NCBI GenBank assembly: GCA_021604505.1
Contig: BQJC01000001.1
Coordinates: 434,001 to 498,000, forward strand
Length of the DNA: 64,000 bases
DNA from: Nitrospinaceae bacterium
GTDB lineage: Bacteria; Nitrospinota; Nitrospinia; Nitrospinales; VA-1
Direction: 5' to 3'
Shown here: positions 51,705 to 59,664 of the stretch, piece by piece
How the letters are laid out: each line of letters starts with the position of its first letter
Numbering within the stretch: the first letter of the stretch is position 1
Notes under the pieces: generated by a model
Told to the model about the DNA's origin: nothing
Database searches by the model: none
What the model saw: only the letters and a program-made list of their open reading frames with translations
Program-made: the position numbers and the translations under genes

Positions 51705-53483
51705 TTATCCTGGAATCAACGAAAGCTGTATTTTTTGAAGCTGACTGTGAATTTCCCGGGATTGATCGGATTTGCCAGCTTTTTCAGCTTCATTTCTTCT
51801 GCGTTTCAGTTCTTTAATTTCGTTTTCAACATTTTCTTTTTTTATCTCTTTGATGCAATCTGCGGCCCCTTGAGAGGGGTTCTCAAAGGTGATAGGTTCC
51901 AGGCCAATCTGGGTCAATACGGCTCTAACTTCAGGGCGTTCTGTTTTGTCCAGCAACCGCGCAATGGCAACCGGTTGCGCCTCTTCGATAAACTGATGAA
52001 CCAGTTCCGCAACCTGCCGCAAGTCAGGGTCATTGAATTCTTTAAAAGAAACCTGATCGAAAATTTCCCTGGCAACCCGTTGATCCGACAACATCAGATG
52101 GATCAGATAGAGCTCCGGGTTGGTTTTTTTGGGTGCCTTGCTCGTTTGAACATTCACAGAAGGTTGATTTTGAACCAAAACCCGTTTCAGCTCTTTTCTC
52201 AAGGCGGAGTCGTCAACACCGGCTTTCTCCCAAAGGTATTTAACCCACTCCGTTCTTTCCAATTCGTTTTTAACTTTTTTCAGTAAAGGAAGGGCTTGAT
52301 TGACCACATCCATGCGTCCGGAAGGCGTCTCAAGAGCGCCGTTTTCGATAATTCCGTCTATATAAGATTCAAAATAAGGTTTAGCGTTTTGAATTTGTTG
52401 AAAAAAAACTTCCCGCCCAAACTCGTGGATATAGGAGTCCGGATCGTGCCCTTCGGGCAGATGGACGATCTTAACGCTCATATCCCGTTCCAATAGCACC
52501 TCAAACCCCCTTTGCGCCGCCTTTTTTCCTGCCGCATCCGAATCGAAGACCAGAACCACATTTTGGGTGTGATTTTTGAGCAAGCCGGCCTGGTCCGGCG
52601 TTAATGCCGTTCCACAGGAGGCCACCACGTTGTGGATTCCGTGCTGAAAGGCGCGAATCTGATCAAAATGACCTTCCACCAGGATCGCCAGATTCTCCCT
52701 GCGAATGGATTCCTTGGCGAGATTCATGCCGAAAAAGTGTTTCCCCTTTTTATAAAGTGGGGTTTCCGGCGAATTCATGTATTTGGGTTCGCCTTTATCG
52801 ATGATTCTTCCGGCAAATCCGATGGTATTCCCGTGCGGATCTTTTAACGGAATCATGATTCGCGCGTGGAACCGGTCGAAAAAGTCTTTCTCGGATTTCC
52901 CTTCTTTGATGATGACCAACCCGGCTCGGGCCATATCTCTAAAAGAAGAGGGGCTGGCTTTTTTCAGGGCGGTCCCCAGGTCTTGCCAATTAGGGGTGGC
53001 CCAGCCCAACTGGTATTTAGTGGCTGTTTCTTCGCTTATGTCCCGGGACTTGAGATACTCACGGGCTTTTTTTCCTCGTTGAGGATGATTCAGTGTGGCC
53101 GTAAAATATTCCGCCGCCCTTTGATTTAATTTTATAAGGGTTTGCCGCTCCCGTTCTTTTTTGTCTTCTGCCGGGCTTCTGACCGGCGAGGGGAGGGAGA
53201 CATTCGCTTTGGAAGCCAGCAATTTTACCGCCTCTAAAAAGGGCAGGCTTTGGGTTTCCATCAAAAATTTGAAGGCATTGCCCCCGGCGCCGCAGCCAAA
53301 ACAGTGGTAAATCTGTTTTTCCGGGCTGACGGTGAATGAAGGGGTTTTTTCCGAATGAAACGGGCAGAGTCCCTTGAAGTTTTGCCCGCTTTTTTTGAGC
53401 AGGACGGTATCCGAGACAATTTCGATAATGTCGGAGCGGGACCGGATTTCTTCGATGATATTTTCAGGAATATAATTTTTCAA
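51705..53483 (-). CDS. dnaG: DNA primase DnaG
   Basis: 592 residues. It makes RNA primers for replication. The zinc-binding domain has Cys40, His43, Cys61 and Cys64 (CPFHSEKTPSF; YHCFGCGAGG). The RNA polymerase/TOPRIM core follows (FAGRIIDKGEPKYMNSPETPLY; ILVEGHFDQIRAFQHGI with the TOPRIM Glu; VLVFDSDAAGKKAA with the DxD). A C-terminal helicase-binding domain ends the protein. The start is TTG at 53483 without a strong ribosome-binding site. Between yqeY (64 bp upstream) and rpoD, the classical macromolecular-synthesis operon. Confidence 0.97.
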   Translation of the reverse strand: MKNYIPENIIEEIRSRSDIIEIVSDTVLLKKSGQNFKGLCPFHSEKTPSFTVSPEKQIYHCFGCGAGGNAFKFLMETQSLPFLEAVKLLASKANVSLPSPVRSPAEDKKERERQTLIKLNQRAAEYFTATLNHPQRGKKAREYLKSRDISEETATKYQLGWATPNWQDLGTALKKASPSSFRDMARAGLVIIKEGKSEKDFFDRFHARIMIPLKDPHGNTIGFAGRIIDKGEPKYMNSPETPLYKKGKHFFGMNLAKESIRRENLAILVEGHFDQIRAFQHGIHNVVASCGTALTPDQAGLLKNHTQNVVLVFDSDAAGKKAAQRGFEVLLERDMSVKIVHLPEGHDPDSYIHEFGREVFFQQIQNAKPYFESYIDGIIENGALETPSGRMDVVNQALPLLKKVKNELERTEWVKYLWEKAGVDDSALRKELKRVLVQNQPSVNVQTSKAPKKTNPELYLIHLMLSDQRVAREIFDQVSFKEFNDPDLRQVAELVHQFIEEAQPVAIARLLDKTERPEVRAVLTQIGLEPITFENPSQGAADCIKEIKKENVENEIKELKRRRNEAEKAGKSDQSREIHSQLQKIQLSLIPG

Positions 53484-53547
53484 TTAAATCAGCTTTTTCG
53501 CAGAATCTTGCAGCTCATGCAAAAGTTGGATGGGAAGAAAAAGGCCG

Positions 53548-53994
53548 TCACTTCCCAAGAAAATCCCCGACTAAATCTTTAATCAGCTTGTTGTCCGCCT
53601 TTCCCTGAAACTCAGGAACCAGTATTTTCATGATCCTCCCCAGATCTCCCATACTTTTAGCACCCAATTCCTCAATGACCTCTTGCACCCGTTTTCGCAA
53701 ATCCTCTTCCGAAACCTGTTCTGGCATGTATTTTTTCAGGATTTCGATCTCTTGTTGCTCTTTTTCGCTCAAGTCCGATCGATTGCCTTTTTCAAACAGG
53801 GAAATGGCTTCTTTTCTTTTCTTTATTTGGCTGGCAATGAGGTTGATGATCGCCTGGTCTTCGAGATCCTTTTTGAGGTGGATTTCCTGGTTTTTTATCT
53901 CGGAATTCAGGCCACGGATTGTATTCAGACGAATCGAGTCTTTTGCCTTTAGAGCTCCTTTCATGTCGGAAAGGAGTATTTCCTTTAAACTCAT
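53548..53994 (-). CDS. yqeY: GatB/YqeY domain protein
   Basis: 148 residues. It resembles the tRNA-binding tail of GatB (SLKEILLSDMKGALKAKDSIR; LNTIRGLNSEIKNQEI; LKKYMPEQVSEEDL; MGDLGRIMKILVPEFQGKAD). Its precise role is not known; the gene often stands before dnaG and rpoD, as here. It is first in the operon, 27 bp after a strong promoter's -10 box. Full family length. Confidence 0.93.
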   Translation of the reverse strand: MSLKEILLSDMKGALKAKDSIRLNTIRGLNSEIKNQEIHLKKDLEDQAIINLIASQIKKRKEAISLFEKGNRSDLSEKEQQEIEILKKYMPEQVSEEDLRKRVQEVIEELGAKSMGDLGRIMKILVPEFQGKADNKLIKDLVGDFLGK

Positions 53995-54020
53995 GCGTTT
54001 ATTCCAAAAGCAAAGGGTGA

Positions 54021-54049
54021 AATATAGGGACTGAGGCCCTTTTTGTCAA
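54021..54049 (-). promoter_or_regulatory. Sigma-70 promoter of yqeY-dnaG-rpoD
   Basis: On the minus strand TTGACA (54049-54044), a 17-bp spacer and TATATT (54026-54021); 11 of 12 consensus positions match. The yqeY ATG lies only 27 bp below the -10 box, so the leader is about 20 nt. Confidence 0.85.
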
Positions 54050-54193
54050 TACCTGGAGAAGTATTAATTAAAGATATCGTCCCAAATCGGGTAAAATACA
54101 GTAATTTATTTTTAATCAATGGGTTAGATGGAGTTTTCGGGTGGAAAAATAAATTGTGTCCGGAAAATCCTTTCAGCTCATATAAATAGAATA

Positions 54194-54201
54194 TAATATT
54201 T
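54194..54201. repeat. Target-site duplication, left copy (TAATATTT)
   Basis: Eight bases TAATATTT directly outside the left inverted repeat, repeated exactly outside the right one at 56838-56845. Eight bp is the duplication size usual for IS1595-family elements. Confidence 0.93.
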
Positions 54202-54223
54202 CGGAATTGTACGCTTTTGGACT
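54202..54223 (+). repeat. Left terminal inverted repeat of the IS1595-type element
   Basis: 22 bp beginning CGGAATTGTACGC, an exact reverse complement of 56816-56837. Its inner end includes the last two bases of the passenger gene's stop codon. Confidence 0.95.
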
Positions 54224-55871
54224 ATAGTGACAAGTTAAGTTGTCCGGTTGCTTCCTTGATACCGACAACAGACGGCGTGTGAAATTGCTTTTTTTCTTCC
54301 ATAATTTCTTGAATGGTTAGCAATTGGATTCGATCATAGTGAATCCCGTTATACTCATACGTTCCTGCAATCGCCGCTTCTTCACGCATGGCCTTTGATG
54401 GTTTTTTATTGGAAATGAATCCAGCTAATTCTGCATTGTTTTCTCGCTCTAAAACGCCTCTCAAATCACGAATATCCGTTGGCCTGATAGTACCGCCTTT
54501 AACAGATAGAACCATATCAATAAGTCCACCCTTGGTTTCAAAGTACATCCTGCCATCAACTCCCTTGTCACCTGTTTTCTTTGTCGGGAATGCTCCTACT
54601 CGCTCAACAATCCAATGCTCAAATTGAAATGGGTCATGATGAAATAGTTCCTGGGCTTGCTCAACACTGGCGGGTATGCCATTAACCTCAAAATGAGTTC
54701 CTTCGCTTAGGCGGTAGCGTTCCTCTAAAACATGTTTGATTAATTTTATTGCAAGGATGGCGATATCACAGCCAATCCATTTTCGGTTATTTTTATGGGC
54801 ACTATAGATTGTTGTTCCGCATCCGCAAAATGGATCAAACACAACATCACCTTCATTTGTTGAAGACAGAATGATCCTATCCAATAGTTCCAATGGCTTT
54901 TGAGTTGGGTAGCCCAACCTATCTTTAGAATGCGCCCCAATTGGATTAATATCTACCCAAATATCTTGTATAGAGGTTCCTTTTGACTCATCATAGTAAC
55001 GTTTAAATTGAGGAACTCCTCCCCTCATTTTAGGCCAATGAATAAAACCAAGTTCATCTAATTTATCCAAGCGTTTTAATGGTTTCATGTCTTTGAATTT
55101 AATACAATCAACCCATTCAGGTAATTTTGTGGGAACAGCCCAATGTCTACCTTTTTCGCTGGGGTTAATGCCCTTCCATTCTTTGCCCGTTTCTCCATTT
55201 CTAATACCCGCACCCGTTAAATCTCCAACCCTGTATTGGCCCTTTGGATCTTCAAAGCGATAAAATCTCTCAACATAATCCTTGTCATACGCTTGGCTTT
55301 GACGGTTCCAAGTGTATTTGTCCGATTTTGTATAGAAAAAAATCGTGTCATGAACAGGTCCATAACGTTTTGCGCTACTATGAGCGCTTGTGCGTTTCCA
55401 TATAATTTCATTTCTAAAATTTGCGTGGCCAAAAATTCCATCCATCATGACTTTGATATAGTGGCTTGCCGTTGGATCGCAATGCAAATAAATCGAACCT
55501 TTGGTTTTTAAGATAACCTTCATGTGCAATAACCGCTCTACCATATAAACTAGATAAGCTAAAAGATGGGGCTGGGTATTGCGAAGAGCCTGCATCCACA
55601 AACGCCAAAACTCTACATAATAATCATCAACACCATATTGCCGCATTAACACGGGCATTTCTTTCGCCACACGCTCTTTATCTGCGTCCATTTCCCATGT
55701 ATCACAAAAAGCCTCAACCGATTCTGAAACAGGCTTGCCAGTCATGCTTTTATACATAAGATTATAATTGCGTTTTGAATTAAACGGCGGATCAAGATAA
55801 ATAAGGTCAACGGAACCCTTTTTCATGTTCCTCATTATTTCTAGGTTGTCGCCGTAATAAAGTTTGTTCAT
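54222..55871 (-). CDS. Beta-class DNA methyltransferase fused to an Mrr-like nuclease domain (IS passenger)
   Basis: 549 residues. The N-terminal 390 residues form an N6-adenine/N4-cytosine methyltransferase: motif IV DPPF (27-30) precedes the AdoMet motif I DPFCGCGTT (Asp346), the order of the beta class. The C-terminal part (about 425-520) is like Mrr_cat/PD-(D/E)xK domains: GDKGVDGRMYF with Asp439, then VLSVKGG with Lys458. The usual Glu/Gln two residues before this Lys is Ser456, so nuclease activity is uncertain. A single chain could thus modify and cut DNA like a fused restriction-modification enzyme, or only modify. It starts inside the transposase stop codon (ATGA), hence it is coupled to it. 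Recognition sequence unknown. Confidence 0.9.
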   Translation of the reverse strand: MNKLYYGDNLEIMRNMKKGSVDLIYLDPPFNSKRNYNLMYKSMTGKPVSESVEAFCDTWEMDADKERVAKEMPVLMRQYGVDDYYVEFWRLWMQALRNTQPHLLAYLVYMVERLLHMKVILKTKGSIYLHCDPTASHYIKVMMDGIFGHANFRNEIIWKRTSAHSSAKRYGPVHDTIFFYTKSDKYTWNRQSQAYDKDYVERFYRFEDPKGQYRVGDLTGAGIRNGETGKEWKGINPSEKGRHWAVPTKLPEWVDCIKFKDMKPLKRLDKLDELGFIHWPKMRGGVPQFKRYYDESKGTSIQDIWVDINPIGAHSKDRLGYPTQKPLELLDRIILSSTNEGDVVFDPFCGCGTTIYSAHKNNRKWIGCDIAILAIKLIKHVLEERYRLSEGTHFEVNGIPASVEQAQELFHHDPFQFEHWIVERVGAFPTKKTGDKGVDGRMYFETKGGLIDMVLSVKGGTIRPTDIRDLRGVLERENNAELAGFISNKKPSKAMREEAAIAGTYEYNGIHYDRIQLLTIQEIMEEKKQFHTPSVVGIKEATGQLNLSL

Positions 55872-56761
55872 ACGGCTACCATAAGACCAATCATTTCAGA
55901 GAAAGAACTTTTTTTCTTTCGATTATTATATTTATAGCAGGCCTCTGCAATATAAAGTGCTGTATATTTTTTGCTGTAATTATGATGTTGACCATAAAAG
56001 GCACGTTTTACTAAGGCCCAAAAACCTTCCATGCTGTTTGTGTGTATCATCCCGTTGGCATATTCGTAACTATGGTTGACCGTGCCATGACGCATGGTTT
56101 TTTTGATCTTATTATATCCTTTGTACTCATCGGTCATTAAAAAAGAAGCCGCCGTATCAACATGCTTTTGGATAAATTTGGCTAATCCTTTGCCGTTTAA
56201 TTTCTTTTTGCTAAAAGGTTCAGCGTGAACACGTCCACCTCTTTCAATAACTCCAACAACAGGAGTTTTATTTGTGCCACGTCCCCGCTTATTGTTGTTA
56301 TCGTCATTATGGTTGTTTTTCTTGCGTGGCTTCCCACCAATATAAGTTTCATCCGCTTCTACGATCCCGTACAGCAAATCCTCTTGACTGGCCCCGCCTG
56401 ACATGGCCATTCGTATTCGGTGCATCATGCTCCATACGGTAGGGCGGCGCATTCCCAAATCACGGGCTATTTGACAGGCACTTGCAGATTTTTTTGCGTT
56501 AAGCATTAAGGCGATGACAAGGAACCAACTTCGGAGAGGAACATGGGTTCTGTGAAATATAGTCCCGACTGTTACGGAAAATGCGCGGGTACATTTCTGA
56601 CACTGCCAGCGTTGATTAGAACGGTCCCCGCTGGTATGGGGACAAACCTTGCCGCTCTCGCAGTAGGGGCAAACCGGGTGGCCATGCCATCGGGCTTTCT
56701 CAAGGTGTTCAATTGCTTGCTCTTGTGTCTTGAAACTCTCGAAAACTTGAATGATATTCAT
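55868..56761 (-). CDS. IS1595-family transposase (ISXO2-like DDE)
   Basis: 297 residues. An N-terminal zinc ribbon (C31PYC34 and C54QKC57) and a helix-turn-helix (ACQIARDLGMRRPTVWSMMHR) bind the ends. The DDE catalytic residues are Asp137 (VEADETYIGG), Asp211 (LMTDEYKGY) and Glu245 (NSMEGFW), the ISXO2 signature. AAGGAG stands 7-8 nt before the ATG. An Asn/Asp/His-rich insert (NNHNDDNNNKRG) lies after the first Asp, as is common in this family. Intact. Confidence 0.96.
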   Translation of the reverse strand: MNIIQVFESFKTQEQAIEHLEKARWHGHPVCPYCESGKVCPHTSGDRSNQRWQCQKCTRAFSVTVGTIFHRTHVPLRSWFLVIALMLNAKKSASACQIARDLGMRRPTVWSMMHRIRMAMSGGASQEDLLYGIVEADETYIGGKPRKKNNHNDDNNNKRGRGTNKTPVVGVIERGGRVHAEPFSKKKLNGKGLAKFIQKHVDTAASFLMTDEYKGYNKIKKTMRHGTVNHSYEYANGMIHTNSMEGFWALVKRAFYGQHHNYSKKYTALYIAEACYKYNNRKKKSSFSEMIGLMVAV

Positions 56762-56787
56762 TGTCTATCTCCTTAATTGATAGACTT

Positions 56788-56816
56788 ATAGTAACAATAA
56801 AGCGGTACCAAGTCAA
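56788..56816 (-). promoter_or_regulatory. Probable promoter of the transposase-passenger operon
   Basis: On the minus strand TTGACT (56816-56811), 17 bp and TACTAT (56793-56788), just inside the right inverted repeat. The -35 box shares its first base with the inner end of the repeat, so bound transposase could shut it off. Confidence 0.5.
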
Positions 56817-56837
56817 GTCCAAAAGCGTACAATTCCG
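56816..56837 (-). repeat. Right terminal inverted repeat of the IS1595-type element
   Basis: 22 bp, exact reverse complement of the left end. Followed by the right copy of the target duplication TAATATTT (56838-56845). Confidence 0.95.
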
Positions 56838-57067
56838 TAATATTTTATTGAAAAATTGCATGTATTTTTGATGGTTTTTATGAGATTTTCTTGGGGGCCG
56901 ACTTTTCCTGGCGGTTTTTAAGTTTATCGGGGGATATCCCGATGAGATCAGGTAAGGGTTTTTTTTGAAGGTTTTTATTCCAGGGGGTTCAAAATAGCTT
57001 CTTTTTAGTTATAATTCTTAGGTTTTTCATTAAAATTCATGAATTCATGCGGCCCACACTGTTCAAT

Positions 57068-58741
57068 ATGAAAAAGACGTTAATATTTCTAGGATTGCTT
57101 TTATCGCAGTTAGGCCTTCCCGCACATGCCCGTTCAATGGATGCCACCTCTTCCACAATTTTTCAGGCCATGGAAGAGGAAATGGATCGTTCATTGACGC
57201 AGTTGAAAATTGACATTTTTGATCCGCCCTATTTCATCAAATACCAAATTCGCCACAACGACCATGTAGAGGTGGTTGGCAGTTTCGGATCCTTGATCGA
57301 CTCAGATAAATCCCAGGAACGCACTCTTTTTGTGGATGTCCGATTGGGCGATTCCCAATTTGACAGTTCCACACCGGGAAGCCACAAGTATCAAGTGAAA
57401 CATTTACTCCCGCTGGATGATGATGTTGATGCTCTGAAGAGGGCCCTGTGGTACGAAACGGATTTGCGTTACAAGCAGGCCATCATGAATTACATGAAAA
57501 AGAAGGGGCGTTTTGTCAGCGGAGTTGAAAAACACGCATTGGCCGATTTTTCCAAAGGCCACACCCCTGTGGTTCAGATAAGCCCTGCTCCCGAGTTCAA
57601 CCCAAATATACGGGAATGGGAGGATGTCGTTCGAAGGACCTCCGCTTTATTCAAACAGGCTCCGGAAATTGAAAAGTCCAGTGTCAGAATTCATGCGGAC
57701 CGATCCGTCCGTTACTATTTCGATTCTGAAGGAAATAAAATTCGTTCGGACTCCAGCAAGTATCAATTGTTGCTCGAAGCGTCGACAAAAGCGGAGAACG
57801 GAAGCCCCATCCACGATCAGGAAACTTTATTTTTTACCCAACCGGAAAGCTTTCCGTCCGAAGAATTGCTGGAAGAAAAAGTTGCCCGCCTGATTCAGGG
57901 GATAAAAAAATTGCAGAAGGCTCCGAAAGCGGAAACCTACGTGGGACCCGCACTGTTCAGCCCGGATGCCGCCGCGGTATTGATTCATGAAGCGGTGGGG
58001 CACCGCCTTGAAGGGGACCGGTTGCGTATTGCCACTGACGGCAAAACGTTTATGAAGAAAATTGGTAAAAGGATATTGCCGGATTTTCTAACGGTGCTGG
58101 ATAACCCGCAAATAAAGCAGTTGGACGGGGTAGATCTGGTGGGTCATTATTTGTTCGATGACGAAGGGCAAAAAGGCGAGAAAGTGGTTCTCGTGGATCA
58201 GGGGGTTTTAAAGAGCTTTCTGTTGTCCCGGTCTCCGGTTTTGGGTATGGAGAAGACCAACGGACATGCCAGAAGCGATGGAATTAAAGCCCCGATGTCG
58301 CGGATGGGAAACCTGATTGTGCGTTCCACAAAAAAGGCCTCTTCTGAACAACTCAAACAATTGCTGATTGCTGAAGTTAAAAAACGCAAAAAACCTTACG
58401 GTCTTTTTGTAAAAAAAATCAAAGGTGGAGAGACTCAAACCGAAGCTGCCAATTTCCAGGTGTTTAAAGGAAAACCGCTCTATTTATATAAAGTCTATCC
58501 GGAAGATGGCAGAGAAGAGTTGGTCCGCGGAGTCGAGTTCGTCGGAACGCCGCTGTCGATGATCAGCAAAGTCATCGCAACGGGCGATGACGACCGGGTG
58601 ATCAACGGTCTTTGTGGAGCGGAGTCCGGATTTTTACCTGTGACCAGTGTGACTCCGAGTTTTTTACTTTCTGAAGTGGAATTGCAGTTGTCCCATGAAC
58701 AAACCCTGCGCCAGCCCATTCTTCCACCACCACCATTATAA
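57068..58741 (+). CDS. Exported TldD/PmbA-family metalloprotease homologue
   Basis: 557 residues. The TldD metal site is present: IHEAVGHRLEGD with His307, Glu308 and His312. Other TldD parts: VGPALFSPDAAAVLIHEAVG, NGHARSDGIKAPMSRMGNLIV, GGETQTEAANFQVF and GVEFVGTPLSMISKVIATGDD. Most TldD proteins are cytoplasmic, but this one begins with a clear signal peptide (MKKTLIFLGLLLSQLGLPAHARS), so it is probably periplasmic. It is longer than TldD at the N-terminus. The ATG at 57068 heads the signal peptide; an in-frame ATG at 57047 adds seven residues. No PmbA partner is adjacent. Its substrate is unknown. Confidence 0.88.
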   Translation: MKKTLIFLGLLLSQLGLPAHARSMDATSSTIFQAMEEEMDRSLTQLKIDIFDPPYFIKYQIRHNDHVEVVGSFGSLIDSDKSQERTLFVDVRLGDSQFDSSTPGSHKYQVKHLLPLDDDVDALKRALWYETDLRYKQAIMNYMKKKGRFVSGVEKHALADFSKGHTPVVQISPAPEFNPNIREWEDVVRRTSALFKQAPEIEKSSVRIHADRSVRYYFDSEGNKIRSDSSKYQLLLEASTKAENGSPIHDQETLFFTQPESFPSEELLEEKVARLIQGIKKLQKAPKAETYVGPALFSPDAAAVLIHEAVGHRLEGDRLRIATDGKTFMKKIGKRILPDFLTVLDNPQIKQLDGVDLVGHYLFDDEGQKGEKVVLVDQGVLKSFLLSRSPVLGMEKTNGHARSDGIKAPMSRMGNLIVRSTKKASSEQLKQLLIAEVKKRKKPYGLFVKKIKGGETQTEAANFQVFKGKPLYLYKVYPEDGREELVRGVEFVGTPLSMISKVIATGDDDRVINGLCGAESGFLPVTSVTPSFLLSEVELQLSHEQTLRQPILPPPPL

Positions 58742-58893
58742 CTGCCCTCCCAAAGCCTGCACTTTTTTCTCGAATCAATAATACCAGCCAACCTTCGGAA
58801 CCCCCCAGAATTTTTACTGATAAAAAAGTTGTCTAGGTTATCTAAGTTGGAAGTTTAGGTCCCGAAAGCCAGCTGATATCTTTAGAACTTAGG

Positions 58894-59286
58894 TTACTTG
58901 CAGTGAACCTTTATTTTTGACTCACCACCGGTGTTGTTGATGATTCTCGCTTCATCAATGCGGATGCCTTTGGTTTCTTCCCATCCGCCTGCCAGCGGAT
59001 AATCCGAGGTCAGGGAATAGCCTTTTGTTGATCCCGGTTCCAGCATATCGTGCGCGTAGTTGGCGCCATTTCCAAGAATCACCTGAACTTCAGCCATCTC
59101 ACTTCCCATATTTTCTACTGCAAAATTCTTATTGCAATAAGTGGTGGTTCCCGGCTCCAGGACCGCTTCATTATTCTTAACTTCCTCAACAAACCACGGC
59201 TCTACTTCAGCCGCGAATGCGGTGGAGTTAAAAAGGAACACTGCAAATAACGCTGTACCTAAAACACTGCCATAAGCCTTTTTCAT
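58894..59286 (-). CDS. Small secreted protein of unknown function
   Basis: 130 residues. A signal peptide ends at AFAAEV. The mature part of about 105 residues has two Cys (in TYCNKNF and at the end VHCK) that may form a disulphide, and looks beta-rich. AGGAG stands 5-8 nt before the ATG. It lies alone, convergent with the TldD-like gene. I do not recognise the family. Confidence 0.8.
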   Translation of the reverse strand: MKKAYGSVLGTALFAVFLFNSTAFAAEVEPWFVEEVKNNEAVLEPGTTTYCNKNFAVENMGSEMAEVQVILGNGANYAHDMLEPGSTKGYSLTSDYPLAGGWEETKGIRIDEARIINNTGGESKIKVHCK

Positions 59287-59664
59287 TTTTGTCTCCTATA
59301 GTTTTTTGGGGGTTATCTAAAAGAGTTTAGGAACCGAACCTGCGTAGAGAAATCTCGTTTTCCTTCACTACTTTTTTAAAGCTTCGCCATCAAGCTATTG
59401 CGCTTTATGCGATACAGCATATATTGCAACTCATATGCCATTAATGAACTCCGGAAAATCAGCTTCAAATTCAATGAGATGGAGGAAAAGCGCCCTTTCG
59501 GATATTTGTCCCTGGGTGGCAATAATTAGCCGTTTTTCAATGGTTTTCAAAAACACCAAAGAGTATCAATGGGTTAAAATTCACCATTTTTCTTCATGTC
59601 GGCGAATATTAGCCAGTGCCCGGAACCCCAACACATCCTTCTTCTCAATTTTTTGAGGAAAATT
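59287..59664. other. 378-bp divergent intergenic region
   Basis: It lies between the secreted-protein gene and the sigma-54 activator gene. I see no further gene, no -24/-12 sigma-54 promoter (GG-N10-GC) that stands out and no clear inverted repeat. Confidence 0.4.

Larger units (their letters stand above)
54202..56837. mobile_element. Complete IS1595-family element with methyltransferase-nuclease passenger
   Basis: 2,636 bp bounded by perfect 22-bp inverted repeats (54202-54223 and 56816-56837; outer ends CGGAATTGTACGC) and an exact 8-bp target duplication TAATATTT. It has two minus-strand genes that overlap by 4 bp: an ISXO2-like transposase first, then a DNA methyltransferase with a C-terminal Mrr-like domain. 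The passenger's stop codon reaches 2 bp into the left repeat, so the element has no spare DNA. All parts look intact, which suggests a recent insertion. It lies 145 bp upstream of the promoter of yqeY-dnaG-rpoD. Confidence 0.95.
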
